NCBI GenBank assembly: GCA_022829145.1
Contig: CM040742.1
Span: 47,810,682 to 47,874,681, forward strand
Direction: 5' to 3'
Source of the DNA: Albula goreensis
Taxonomy: Eukaryota; Chordata; Actinopteri; Albuliformes; Albulidae
Length of the DNA: 64,000 bases
Shown: positions 35,161 through 47,820 of the stretch, in pieces
Layout: every line of letters begins with the position of its first letter
Position numbering within the stretch: position 1 is the first letter of the stretch
Position numbers and translations under genes: made by a program
Notes under the pieces: model-generated
What the model saw: the letters and a program-made list of their open reading frames with translations, nothing else
Databases searched by the model: none
What the model was told of the DNA's origin: nothing

Positions 35161-36250
35161 TCATACTGTGAGGATATTGGCTCAAAAAACCCCACCTGAA
35201 TTCCCACAGCAGCCAGCTCCTAACCTCAATTTATTTTTAGACGTAAGTATTGTTATCTTTCAGGAAGGTGTAAAGTCATCTCCCCACCAATTAGAGAACA
35301 GAGTCGCTTCCGCTAATGTCATGTCACTTTGGCATTTCCTGATAAAATAAAGAGAAACCATTAACCTACGCAACTTTCAACCAATAAACACCCACTCTGC
35401 AGCAGGCAGTTATCTGTCACTCATTACACGCAATGTTATGTATACACTTATGCTTTCCATAGTCATGCACTCTGTTAGTGTAAAAACTTACATTAGGAGC
35501 CCAAGTTTGATTCTTTTATATTTATGGCATATTTTAATTGTATCATAAAAAATTAATAAATTCATGTAAATGTTTTTGTGAAGAAGCTACTGTGACAATG
35601 TTTCTCTCATGATTTTTCAAATTGCATGTTTTATGTGTGTATGTATTGTATTGTTTTATTCATAACATCTGTTATAACATGTTATTACAGTTTATGATGA
35701 TTTCCATACTGTCATAAAGCATGCATTAATATTTGATATGACATATATTAGCATAAGAGCTCATGTCATGTGCTAAACTTGGTATGTCAACATGTATCTT
35801 AACTTATATCAATGCATACAGTATTATGACAGTGTTTTGGCATTTTTGTAAGCGGCAAGATACTGTCATAACAGGTGTTATGTCATGATTATGATAGTGT
35901 TATGTAGACTTTATGACGCATAGTTCCTGTAAAGTGTTGCAGTTCTCTTAGAGAATGGCCTGTTCACATTGACTGAGCAGAGAGGATGATAAGTGGATTC
36001 TTAGTGTCTGCTTTCTCCACAAAGTCCACTGTGTATACTGGGATTTGTTACAGTCAATTACTTGATCGATCATGGCTATTGAAAACATATGTTTATGTTC
36101 CATAAATACACAAATAGACAAGTTTCAGTGACTAAGTTTCCACACTCTCAGCGCTGTGGCACCATGGAAGGAAACACACAGCAAAAGGTTAAAAATAAAA
36201 AAAAAATCCAGGTCCTCCTCTCAGCCTGACAAGCTGTGCTTAAGTAAGTA
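35161..36250. other. AT-rich DNA, possible old MITE at 35.6-35.9 kb
   Basis: At 35640-35940 the words GTCATAA, TGTTATG and their complements recur in both orientations (for example TGTCATAACAGGTGTTATG at 35864), ending in TTCCTGTAAAGTGTTGC, a terminal-type motif of some fish non-autonomous elements. Boundaries and family cannot be set. The rest is unique. Confidence 0.35.
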
Positions 36251-36569
36251 GCCTAATTGAAGGCAAGTGCTCACACCTGGGTTGATTGTGGCCTAATTGA
36301 AGGCAAGTGCTCACACCTGGGTTGATTGTGGCCTAATTGAAGGCAAGTGCTCGCACCTGGGTTGATTGTGGCCTAATTGAAGGCAAGTGCTCACACCTGG
36401 GTTGATTGTGGCCTAATTGAAGGCAAGTGCTCGCACCTGGGTTGATTGTGGCCTAATTGAAGGCAAGTGCTCACACCTGGGTTGATTGCGGCCTAATTGA
36501 AGGCAAGTGCTCACACCTGGGTTGATTGTGGCCTAATTGAAGGCAAGTGCTCACACCTGGGTTGATTGG
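36251..36569. repeat. 40-bp minisatellite, 8 copies
   Basis: GCCTAATTGAAGGCAAGTGC starts units at 36251, 36291, 36331, 36371, 36411, 36451, 36491 and 36531, exactly 40 bp apart. The only differences seen are CTCACACC versus CTCGCACC (third and fifth copies) and GATTGCGG in the sixth. Very homogeneous, hence young. Confidence 0.97.
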
Positions 36570-37004
36570 AAATCACCTCCAGCTGAGCCTGTCTGTTACT
36601 AAGGCCATTGCTGTGCAATTTCCTGCATTGTCTCCAGGCTGAAGGAGGGAATTGGAGCTGACAGCAATCTCATGGGAGGAGCCATGGGGCTTGCTCCTCC
36701 CTCCACCTCTCCCAGCGCCATGCAGCACATCCTCCATTGATTTCAACTGTCAATATATAACTGAATAAATGACTAAAATTATTTTCTTTATAGTGCATTG
36801 GCAAAAACAGAAGCATTTTTCATTTGACTGGTATTTCATTACGGAAAATTATATTTTACAGCATAAATAGTTATATCTGACACAATGTAACCAAACAAGG
36901 GCACGGGATCCTTCAATAGACTGTAAGAGTAGATCAAACTAAGAACAATTTGCAGCTAATTTTGATTCAGGAGCTGTTATTATTGTGAGTATAAAATTGC
37001 AGCA
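36570..37004. other. Spacer between two arrays
   Basis: Unique sequence. No feature. Confidence 0.45.
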
Positions 37005-37363
37005 GGTCTCCAGGACTGGGTTACGCTGTTACAGGCATGAGGCATGGAGGGTCTCCAGGACTGAGTTACGCTGTTACAGGCATGAGGCATGGAGGGTCTC
37101 CAGGACTGAGTTACGCTGTTACAGGCATGAGGCATGGAGGGTCTCCAGGACTGAGTTATGCTGTTACAGGCATGAGGCATGGAGGGTCTCCAGGACTGAG
37201 TTACGCTGTTACAGGCATGAGGCATGGAGGGTTTCCAGGACTGAGTTACGCTGTTACAGGCATGAGGCATGGAGGGTCTCCAGGACTGAGTTACGCTGTT
37301 ACAGGCATGGAGGGTCTCCAGGACTGAGTTACGCTGTTACAGGCATGAGGCATGGAGGGTCTC
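37005..37363. repeat. 45-bp minisatellite, 8 copies
   Basis: GGTCTCCAGGACTGAGTTAC starts units at 37005, 37050, 37095, 37140, 37185, 37230, 37275 and 37313. The seventh is 38 bp because one of two GCATGAG/GCATGG words is missing. Each unit includes GCTGTTACAGGCATGAGGC. A period divisible by three yields spurious frames on both strands. Confidence 0.97.
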
Positions 37364-39870
37364 GGTGATACAGAACTCCAAAACCATTTCATACAACATG
37401 CTGATTTTCCACAGGTTCCTGAATTCCCATGGTGCTCCCCGTTTCCTCCCACTCCCCATCTCTGCCTTCGCCATGTCTTGCATGGAAATTTATTATACTG
37501 AACTGCTGTAGATTTATTCCTCAGCTCTTTCTCCATACTTGCTGAAAGTGGGTTTATCCATGGAAATGATCCTCATTTCATCCGGCACATGTCCCTGTCA
37601 GAGAGCTTCCATCTCGTCACACCACTTTTATTGCTTGCCTGCTTTGCAATATATTATATATTGATTTTTCCTCGCAAAACACATTAAAACACTGAAATTG
37701 CCACTTTGTCTATTTTTAAAGTTGTTTCCAGTTTTAATTGGATAAGTTCATAATGGCCATGGAAACTGTACTGAATGAATATCGCATATTCAGGGTTTTT
37801 TTTTGTTCGCAGACATTATGTACGCAGTCTAGTATATTTGAAGTAACTGAAAACAGAAACTTTGTTCATTGATTTCTCACCTCCCTCATGTTAAATGCCA
37901 TAAAGCGTAGAAACCCCAGTGACTGACAGATCCCAGCCGTATAGCCAGATTTTGCAACGGGCAGAAAGTACACACTGGGCAGTGATACGTTTGCATTATG
38001 ATTATCTGCTTTCTTGTACTAAAGTTTATGTTCAGGAACAATAATTGCCTACGTAAGTAACTTGGGGAAATCAAAAATATTTATAGGCACTCAGAATCCC
38101 ATATTTATCCCATACTATAATCTCAACAACAATTTTTCAGAACAACTTCTGGATAAAATCAAAAGCTTTGTCGTATTCGAGTGAATCCTCAGAACTCTCC
38201 AAATAGCCAATGCACAAGTTTACTTCCAGCTCCTCCAAATATATAAAAACATTGAACAACACACCGCCAACAGATATTTATAATGGTAAGCAGTTATCAT
38301 AATGTAATGCAATTAACAGCCATCGGCATGGTAACAGATCTTGGGTTAACCAGGAACTGAGCCTAAACAGGTCTTTTAGCAGAGCCAGTTTGTGCCAAAC
38401 GTACTGTATTATGCATGTTCATCTGAAGCATATGCACACAGTAACACCTTAGCATGTGTGCGTGTCTGTGTGCATAACTGGGTGAGGAAAACTAAATACA
38501 CACAGAGCCCTCTCGCCCTTTAATATTTTTTTTTTTAAGTATTGTTATTTTTTCTCTTCAGCAGTCATGTTGATTTATGCAGAAGTGCTATGTTTTGGCC
38601 CCAGGTACATTCCAGCAGTAGTCATGCTGTTATTTTACATATATTTCTTATATTTTTATTTATATATTTACTGGTATTTTAAAATAAATCTGTTTCCAAA
38701 TGCTTTGAGTGGTAACCCCTGACCCGAAATAAAAGCATTTTAACCTTTTTTCACCGGAACAAGCGGGTGCATGTGTTTCGCCAGGGATTATCTGAACTGC
38801 AAACCCTATTGCCTCAATGGAATAATCTTCTCTGGCCTGTCTCACACATCTCAGAATCTCATCACTCACTTACTTTTGGGTTCATCGGCTAATGTTATGC
38901 TAGTGTTAAAAACAAGTAGGCTCCAGAATGTGGACAATTATATCTGACCATTACAAATGATATCTTAAATCACCAAAGGCAAAAGACCTCTGTTCTGCAG
39001 TAATATGCAGTTAACGTTGAAAAAAGTGATCTTAACAACACAATATGGAGGGTAGGATCCTTCGTCCTTTTCCATAACTTCACAGTTATCCCACGGTCTG
39101 GAAGATGTGGCACTATGGTCATCACTCTAGGGCTCTGCTCACTCGTGTGAACAACAATAATAACCGCGTGGTTTTCCTATGATCAGTGTGAGAATGACAT
39201 TACATAAGCTAAAGAAATCTCACATTTCCATCCAGTGTTATTGAGTAAGTTAAAGAGTGACTGTCAATGACATTACACCATTATAAAACCCAAGTAATGG
39301 TAGGGAGTTGGCAGTTCTCTGTGTCTCAGTGGCTCTCCTTGTTTTGTGCCTGGCTACAGCAGAAATCTGTGCCACTCCTTTATCAACACGCATCATGTCT
39401 TTCTTTTAATTATTTCTGTAATTGTTTTTATGCAACCCCATAATGGGTTTTCTGTAATGAGCTGTAAGCGAGTTATTTAAACCAATCAAATTAACTATTC
39501 TCTCACTTACAATGATTGTTTCACTGTAGTGTGCCTGTCATAGCTCCACCCAATTTTGGTTTCACAAAGAGTCATTGTTATCTCAGTGTGCAGATCTTCT
39601 GGGCTTCACTGCCTGAATCACCTGGATTCACAGTCCTGCATTCAGAAATTAATCATATTTTTTGATTGATCACAAGGTTTGCTGTAACTATAAAGCGTAA
39701 TAAATCACATTATGGATTTATTCATTAAACCCTGAAGTAAAAGCATATGGGAACAAAACCAAGGAAGCAGGCCAAGAGATATTGGTGCCCAGATGTACTG
39801 GCAGCTCATGTAGTGACAGCCTCCGGCCAGCAGGGGGGGATCCTGCGGAGGTCCACCAGCCAGTCTCCAG
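37364..39870. other. Gene-free unique DNA
   Basis: About 2.5 kb with no arrays, recognised elements or credible exons; T-runs at 37796-37803 and 38527-38536. Short frames only. Confidence 0.45.
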
Positions 39871-40395
39871 CACTTGGGCCTTCTGGGAAATGGGCCAGCT
39901 GAGCGAATCCCCATCCTGCAGCGGTCCATTCAAAGGGCACGTTTGATCGAAACGCCGCCGGGCGCAGCGAGAGAAACCCATATCGTTAATGACCATGACC
40001 GTCATGGCCATCGGCCCGCCGCACGCAGCCAAACTCTGGCTTTAAAAAGGGTATCTGTTTACTCTCGCTCCCTCCCTACCTCTCTCTCCCATTTAGCTCC
40101 CATCCAGCTAGCAAACAGCTCAGTGCATCTGCTAATTGCCCCATCTGCCATGTGTAGGATTCTGTGGCAATCTCCTCCAGAGATGTGTGTTTTTTTCCCC
40201 TGTCCGCAGCAGAAGGAAAACTCAGAACCAGGCCAGATACAATAGGCCTCATAATTACGATGCACACATAGAGATCGGTGGCGTTGGGAAGGCTTTTGCT
40301 CCATGCCCTGTGAATGAACCCTTCCAGCTGGGGGGGGCCTGGAACGAAGACCTCGGCGGGAACACTGGGAAGCCTCACCGGGCAGAGCGTTAATT
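39871..40395. promoter_or_regulatory. Candidate conserved non-coding region
   Basis: GC-richer complex block between AT-rich flanks: TATCGTTAATGACCATGACC, GCATCTGCTAATTGCCCC, CCTCATAATTACGATGC. Overlapping frames of 80-123 codons exist on both strands with no recognised domain, so I favour regulatory over coding. Confidence 0.25.
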
Positions 40396-43040
40396 AGGAA
40401 ATATTCAAAGTATTCAGTAAATTATGTATTTAAGGTTCTCTGTGCGACAGTGGTACAGAGCATATGATTATCCACTCATGACAGGAATAAGCCAGCAGTA
40501 TCTTACTGTATGGCACACACAACATTGGATATTGAAACAATTTTGGACTAAGTTTCTATGCAGCTAAATAATTTTCAGTGTAGAAAAACATGTGGTATTT
40601 CATTGTTCCTAAGCTCATGTAAATAAAGCAGATAAATGACACTGAATCTTTGGCTGTGTCACACTTCGTCCCATGATGCTTACATCTGATACTCACTGGG
40701 TTTGCTGTCTGGTGCTTTGCTGATATCTGTCCAGTGTCAGACGAAGGGGTGCTGAGTGAAAGTCCATGTCAATTTGCCTTCAATGCAAAAGAGAACATCA
40801 TGCAGAATCAAAGGGTCTAAATTGCCGTGCATTTTACCTTGTTTGCTGTTTTTGTAGTTGAGGAGACTGTGGGTGATTGGACATCGCTGTAAGGTGGATG
40901 GTGCAGACAGGTTGGAGCAGTATATCCACCTGAAGCCAAATCACCTTCACTCTCTCACAAAGCCAGAATAGCAAATCTCCATTTTTTAGAATATTTCACA
41001 TCACTTGGTAAAAACAGACAATTTATTTTCCCCATGTTGACACAGGTCAGTTGAAGTGTCTTTCTTTCATCTGAAATGTACTTGTGTCCAAGGTAAATTA
41101 ATTATGGCTGTGTTGAATTACACAGGTGTTATGCCTGTGCATTAGTGAATTGCTATGGTGTGGTAACACCAAAAACTCGTGTTTAAGACCATCCATGATG
41201 AGCTCTTAATTGCTGAGCTGAGCTTTTCCTCAGACACTGTGGAATGGAACGGTGTTCTCATACAACTAGAGTCAAAAACCTGACTGAGGAATTATGGTGC
41301 ATTATCTGACATATGTTTGGCCCATAAATCGAGCCATATCGCCTGAGATCTTAGGAAAGACGCTCTTCTGTCTGACAAACGAGGCGTGACGGCCTTCAGG
41401 TCCAGGGATGGAGCTAGCCTGGATGGCATGGCGTGATGGATGCAGCGAGAGGAGAGGAATGATAACTTTGCAGTGATACTTAGATGGCTGTTACCTGAGA
41501 TCTGACAGAGTCCTGAAATGGATTCTGCGTAAATGTACAGTACAGCTGTGCTTACCTGAAGGCATACAGGTTTAAAACATTGGTGCTGGACCACAGGGCA
41601 GTGAATGGAACAGCTTCATTGGCACCTCCAATCAATCTTCAGATCCGACACCCCGGCCAGCCCTCTCTGTTCTGCAGCCTCTGGGCTTCTGACTGCCCCC
41701 TCCCTGAGTGCTACGCAGCATGGTCACGATGGCTGCTCTGCCCTCCAGGTGGTGGGACGAACCCTCCACTACCCTCCATCTTATGACGGAGACTGAAGAT
41801 TCAATTCTTCCCATCACCACCCTCTAGCAACCCCATATTTTGTGCCAATTGATTTTGTGGTTTTATGTTTTAATCTTAGGGCTTGTCATGGATGTGTTCT
41901 GTTTGTGTTCAGGATTTGTATTTTGGTTCTGGTTAGCATAGCATTAGCGCTTTAGTGACGTTGCTCTTATATATTGTCGTACAGTTACTGGTCTGGGATG
42001 TTAATAGCCGCTCTTATTTAATTAGCTTAATTATTTATGCGACTTGATATTTCAGCCAAAGTTCTTGAAAAGCTCATGAATGATGTGAATGAAGTGTGCT
42101 TGCATGGGCTCACATAAAATGTTTTACCAAAGCTTATTCTATGTGTGAATTGGTTTAAGTAGCTAATTAGCTGTAACTTATCCACGGTGATTGGTAGAAA
42201 CAATGCAAGCATTGGATTAGTATAGGCTTGACCTGCTGACAGACAGGCTATAATTGGAGCAGCAAAAAGACAGCAAAATAAAAAATAAATGCTCATCAAA
42301 CCATAAAACCGCCATTAAACCCATATGAATATGTATCTGAATAGCACAAAATTAGCTTCAGTTAATAACCAGTAATTATAGGTACAAGCTTAAAGAGGTT
42401 CTTCTGGAGTTATTGGATTGTAATCATAGGATAGCCTTTTAGAACAATATAGAACCATTAATGAACTACAGAAGTATTTCATTTATTTCTAATGGTTCAT
42501 TAATGGATTCATACAGTATGTAAAACAGTTATCCTTTCATTTTGAGCAAAGATAATCTATTGGTGGTATTTAAAACCTTAAAAGTAGTTTGTGAAAAGGT
42601 TTGCTGTTCTAATGACCAGTCTCTCTTCCATTGCTGTCATATCTGTTTGTATGAAATGGTTAGCGTGGTTTCGCAGGATTAATGGGACTGGATTATCGTT
42701 TTCTCACGTGTTGAACAGGGCGCACCTGTCAGTAAGGCCATTTCCAACAAGCTCAAATGAAACATCTGTTCATTTCCGTAAGAGAGGTGTCAGGAGGGTC
42801 TCATCCGCCAGCGTGTACGGATGTCAACATATGCGCTTGTGATGGCTGTGTTTGAAAATGCAATGAAATGTCACTGCCAAACATATCAATGTTTTAAAAT
42901 AGGTTCATTGGTTGATATATATTTTTTTAAACAACTGTTAAAGTACAGCAAATTCCCACACGCATCACTCAAGATACATGTGTGTCAAGAATAACAACAA
43001 AGTAGTGAGTTATATTCCCTTCACATTGACTATTCTTGTG
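40396..43040. other. Gene-free unique DNA
   Basis: Unique AT-rich DNA. Near 42395-42510 the words GGTTCTTCTGG, AGAACCATTAATG and AATGGTTCATTAATGG recall the repeat at 47.8-48.0 kb. A 63-69-codon overlapping frame set at 41580-41820 has no domain. Confidence 0.4.
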
Positions 43041-43330
43041 TTAGGCAGACAAGCGGAAATGACAGGCTTGCCTGAGTCCGTAATAGGTCATAATGAGCAA
43101 ACATGTATTTTTTATTTGTATTTTTTATTTCTTTTCTTCTATTTTAACCTCTTGTTGCTGCTTCATATTAACAACCACTTTGCTGATCTGCTAGAAAGGA
43201 CTTTGCTGTGCAAACCACGACAGCATTTTAGGCATTTGGAGAACCCCGTCTGGCGAAGGCAAATTCTCGCTGGGCTCGTTTCCCACAAGTTGTATTTGCG
43301 CCTCATTGAATTCAGTTAAATGCGAGGTGT
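43041..43330. promoter_or_regulatory. Candidate conserved non-coding region
   Basis: Complex sequence either side of a T-rich patch: GGAAATGACAGGCTTGCC, GTAATAGGTCATAATGAGC, GATCTGCTAGAAAGGAC, CATTGAATTCAGTTAAATGC. No repeat. A 113-codon plus-strand frame spans it without a recognisable domain; its hydrophobic part is encoded by the T-rich patch. Confidence 0.2.
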
Positions 43331-43493
43331 TAACTGTGCCAATAAACAGATGCGTTTCCTGAGTGCACGGGGCCCCCCGAAGTGACCGCGTTGGCTGCTC
43401 AGCTGCTGCAGTGTTCCTGGGCGTTTGGCAGATTGCGCACTGTCTGCATTCACGGATGAACGAAGCTCCCTAGCTCAGCGCAGTGGACTGGGC

Positions 43494-43785
43494 CTGCTGT
43501 GGCCACAGTCTTCGCTGCAGGAGAAGTGAACACGTCAAATGTGCTAACGCAACTACTGTATGGACAATAGGAAATCTCATTGTGCAGACAGGAGAGGAGG
43601 TCTTCTCTGTGGGAGAAGCTAACGTGCTAACACACTGCGCAATACCCCTTCTGGACGACGGGCAATCTCTTCGCGCAGGTAGGAAAGGAGGTTGGCTCAG
43701 TGGGACAAGCTAACGTGCTAAAGCACTGTGCACACCTCCTCCCAGGATGATGGGAGATTTCTCCCTGCAGGTAAAAATGGAAGTC
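43494..43785. repeat. Old 91-bp tandem repeat, 3 diverged copies
   Basis: Copies end in GTGCAG (43587), GCGCAG (43678) and CTGCAG (43770), 91-92 bp apart. Aligned words are GGAGAGGAGGTCTTCTCTGTGG / GGAAAGGAGGTTGGCTCAGTGG-type sequence, GAAGCTAACGTGCTAACACAC and CAAGCTAACGTGCTAAAGCAC, and ATCTC[AT]..GCGCAG. The first copy (GAAGTGAACACGTCAAATGTGC) is the most diverged. The array is much older than the others in this window. Confidence 0.7.
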
Positions 43786-44460
43786 TGTGCAGAGTCCAGA
43801 AACACACAAACTACCATCTGCAGACCACCCTGACGGAGCAGGAATTTCTCACACATGCTGGCCAGGTGTCAGATTACACAAACGATTGAGCAAATTAAAT
43901 CATTTGAAACTGGCATTAAATTCAGGAGAAACAGATACAGGCCTTCATGCCCACCCCGATGCAATGTACTATAATTCCGCCATATGGATAGATAACGGAC
44001 CCTTCCACAGTGCCATCTGTAGACCACCCTGATTGGCCACAAGGCCTCACTTGTGTTACCCAGCACCAAGCAACGGGCCCCTTCTTTTCTCTCCAAAATG
44101 TAGGGCAGGCAGTCCGCCTTCTTTTCATAATTTTCCTCTTTATTCTCGGCAGTAGGGCATTTTAGGAGGTAACAGATGAATAAGGGAAGAGAGCAGAAAT
44201 GTGCCTGAATCAGGATTCATATCCTGACAACCTGGTAGGTTGTAAATGCAGGGACGAGAATCGGCTGCTCTCTCTCAAAGACAATTCAGACTGCCTTTGT
44301 TCTCCATGGGCAGGAAAAACACACCCCACCCCAATGCCAATGCATAACTGCCTGAGCCCTGCTCTGTGAGAACACCGCTGTCCCACCTGACCCCCCACTA
44401 CTGGAGCAACCCAGAGAGACATTGTTTAGGCACCAACAAACAAATTTTTATAAACCAAAG
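43786..44460. other. Intergenic DNA with a 20-bp duplication
   Basis: CCATCTGCAGACCACCCTGA at 43814 recurs with one mismatch at 44013, 199 bp on, and CAGACCACCCTGAC appears again at 63466. Possibly a remnant of a dispersed repeat. No exon. Confidence 0.4.
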
Positions 44461-44960
44461 AAGATGAACAATTACAGATAATTGCCGCGGCATCGACATT
44501 TAATTGGAGGCTCTTCTGAGTTCCCGTGGATGGCCCTTTGAGCACATCGAGATGGAGAGCGTTTGAGTAATTATACGCAATGTACGTTTCACAGAGAGCC
44601 AGTTCTCATACCACAGTCAGAATTGCAAACGAGTATTTCGGCACAGCTCTTGAGTTTTTTTTTTTTTTTTTTTTTTTGTCCATCCCCCCACAAGTCATTA
44701 GAGAAGTCAGCATGGGGCTGCGAGGCTAAATTAGCTGGGTATGATTGTTCAGCTTTTACTTCATTAATTCATGCGAATTACTTGCAGGCACCCTGTCAAT
44801 ACTGCGGGCATTTGACCGCTCCCCGCTAATTGCCCTGGCCTTCCACTCTGTTCGGCGGGGAAGTGCAGCTGGTGGCTTGTGTCCAGGGTGCGGAGTGACA
44901 ATGCCACCTTTTTACCGAATCTTACCCGACCAAGTGAGTATAAAAACATGATATTTTCAC
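44461..44960. promoter_or_regulatory. Candidate conserved non-coding region, split by poly-T
   Basis: Complex sequence with homeodomain and POU-type words (GATAATTGCCGCGGC, CATTTAATTGGAGG, GAGTAATTATACGC, TTCATTAATTCATGCGAATT, CGCTAATTGCCC). A T-run of more than 20 bases at 44655 interrupts it and could be the A-tail of a lost minus-strand retroposon. No domain in the short frames. Confidence 0.28.
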
Positions 44961-46047
44961 ACTTTTACATCGTCAGGCACTGCATACAGCTTCCAAACTA
45001 ATCTGTTTTGAATATGCAACAAAAAGACACTCAAGACAAATATGAAGTAAGACTTGGATCCAGGGCAAAGGTTTGTCAATAGATTTTGAAGATTGATAAA
45101 GGTAATTTAATTGAGTCATACATCACTACTGTAAAATGTGGCTGAAGCAGGCATTTAACCTTTCATATAAGATCAACAGTCAGCCAGTCTGCTTGCCAAG
45201 CCATCCAGAAAAGTGTGTTTTTTTTCTTTATTTCCCTGACAAGACTGGCAGAAACTCCATGGCCTTGCTTTCATAATCAAAGCAATGCAAAGATGGCCCG
45301 ACACAGAATGAGCTGAAGGTTCATGCACAGCTGTCCTTAGTACCCCTTTCAGCACTGCAAATGAATAACATTTTTTTCTGCAATAAAACTTTTGCTTTTA
45401 CAATTAAGAGGAAACATGCAAATTAATGAGATCACATTAGACCCCCTGCTCACCAAAACGACCTTGTGGAAGTACATTACTGTGGCTAATAACTTTATGA
45501 GCAATATAAAAATGGCTGTAGCTGAGCGTTGGTAATGACCTGCATGATAATACTTTCTGCCCCTGGCTCTTCAACATGTACATCATTTATCCAAAGAGCT
45601 GAAACATGATTAAGAGTAAAGAATATGTTTATTTATCATATTTCAAACTCCAATGCCCTGCCACCCCTCTCTCTGTCTTTATCTCTCTCGTTATACTGCA
45701 GTCCTAATGATGTATTTATTCTGTGCTAAAATTCATTATTTTTGTTCTGGATACAAAGAGTGGGGTAATGGCAACTGAGGAGGTGAGCTTACATGAAATA
45801 GCTAAAAGGGGTGTGTACCCCCATATAATTCTGTGCACCCTTGACTACACCATTGTGTAGGCATAATGTAGGTTTGGAAAGTAAGGAAATTCTGAAGCAC
45901 GCAGTGCTTTGCAAATCCACCAGACCCTAAAATCTTTACTCCATGGGTTCTTGTACAGTACATCGAGTACTGTCATGCAGAGTGTCTCTGCTCCCTCTAA
46001 TTATTACATGGAATTATGACCATATTATATTGGGCTAAAAATATGAA
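44961..46047. other. Gene-free AT-rich DNA
   Basis: Unique sequence without a supported feature. Confidence 0.45.
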
Positions 46048-46085
46048 TTGATTTCATTTAAATATGAATATTTAAATGAAATCAA
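46048..46085. other. Perfect 38-bp inverted repeat (cruciform-prone)
   Basis: TTGATTTCATTTAAATAT, a two-base GA centre, then ATATTTAAATGAAATCAA: two perfect 18-bp arms. AT-rich perfect inverted repeats of this size readily extrude as cruciforms. The arms contain CATTTAAATATGAATATTT-type words that could bind POU or MEF2-like proteins. No element ends are evident around it. Confidence 0.85.
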
Positions 46086-47820
46086 AGTGGCTCAGCTAAT
46101 GAATTTCAAAGGTCCCTTATCAATGCTGTATTCTAAATATATTCTGATTGTAATTGATTGTTACACAGAATTGTGCCTGCTAATATCATTTAAGAGTGAT
46201 GTATTCATGCTAAGGGTGCACCTCTGAAAATGTCTCAGTCATGTTTTTGAATGAAATGAATTCCTTTCATTGTTTTTCTCTGCTATATTCCATTCTCTCA
46301 GCTGGGCTTTCTGGTAGCATATGAATGCAAAATTTGCTGTGACCTAAAAAGGAAAAAGGAAAAAAAAAAAAAAGCAAAACCCACAGTGGTACTGTGTTGC
46401 ATTTACATGTAAAACTTTAAAATAATACTCCACTGTATTCTTCTACTTAGTGAACAAGAAGACAGATTTAGTCTGCAAAAATGCACTCCACAGACAATTT
46501 TAGCTTCCACTTTCAAAAGATGAGATCTGCCGTCTGAAGTTTGACACTCTTGCTTTTCTTGTTATTTCCTCCCTTCGGAAGCTAATCAAGAGAAAAGACA
46601 TAAACTATCTGATAATCTATTCACTGTGATCTGATCTTCAGTGTTTTCATTGTTGAAGCTTTTGTTTTAAATTCAAACTTGACAAGGACACAAAGGTGCT
46701 GTATGATAAGGGTTCAAAGGGTCCAATTCCTTGAAGGGATGTTTTTTTTTTTTTTTTTTTGCTGCATAAAAATATGGCAACGACCCAAATGCTTCATGTT
46801 TGTGGAGCAGAAATCGTTTTCTTATTTCTGAGATGTTGGATCTGATGCAGAAAACATAGCTGCGAAGGATACACAGGGGGTTATGCAACCATAGACCAGC
46901 CACTGAAGTTGAGATCAAGCTGGATGCTAGTTTGAGGAAATGATGGCTTCTTGTGGATAAAAGCACACCAGTCCTAGATTACCGTGGATTTTCTGTGACA
47001 CAGAAAAAGCCTTGGTTGTTTGAACATTAAGCTGACTGCACCAGATTCCGGTCTTCGGTTAAAAGATGAGAATCACAGGCTTCCATCACACTTGAACCGC
47101 TGTTAAAGATTATTGTTTTAAGGGAAGTGCTGCTTAACAATGTTCGGTTTGAAAAAAACACACTAGCCAGATCATGAAATGATGCATGTTTTGTTTGCCC
47201 AGCTGAGAAATTTCCCCAGCCTTGGTTTGGTGAAATAAATGAAACATTTTTTATGCTCTAGTTGGATATATAGTAAATGATAAATATGGCGCAGTTTTCA
47301 GAACTGCGCAGAACATTTCTGGCTGGCTTTGAACCCTGACAGACCGAAATATTAATCAGATGCGAGAGTTTCGGTGACATAATCGAGTGATTGTAGATGC
47401 AGAGTTATGTAACTTTGAACAGATCTGATTGCCGTGCTTTGGGTAATGTACTGTTCATTCTCTTTCTTCCTGTGCACACATAAGATATGAGGGATTTGCA
47501 TTTTGATGTGCGTTGTTAACCTTGGAAATACAACATGGGAGACATTGTTCTACTGCTCTTTTACAGCTTTGAAATATCTCAGGGGGGAAACGGCCCTGGT
47601 CCTCATCATGCAGTAACACGTAACCCCCCAACCCCCAAACCCCGGAAACTGTAAAAAAAAAAGGTCCTGACCCCAGAGCCAATGAACACCCTGTTCTCCC
47701 ACTCTCTGATCTCAGTACACACACATTCAGTTTAAGCTGGCAGACAGAAGACATACACAGGCTAAAGGAATGTCCTCAACAGCACCAGAGGAGACTTCTT
47801 TGCACATTATTACAGAAGAC
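46086..47820. other. Gene-free unique DNA
   Basis: Unique sequence with a T-run at 46743-46760 and an A-run at 46360-46374. The piece at 47330-47430 (GACCGAAATATTAATCAGATGC, ACATAATCGAGTGATTG) is enhancer-like. No gene. Confidence 0.4.
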
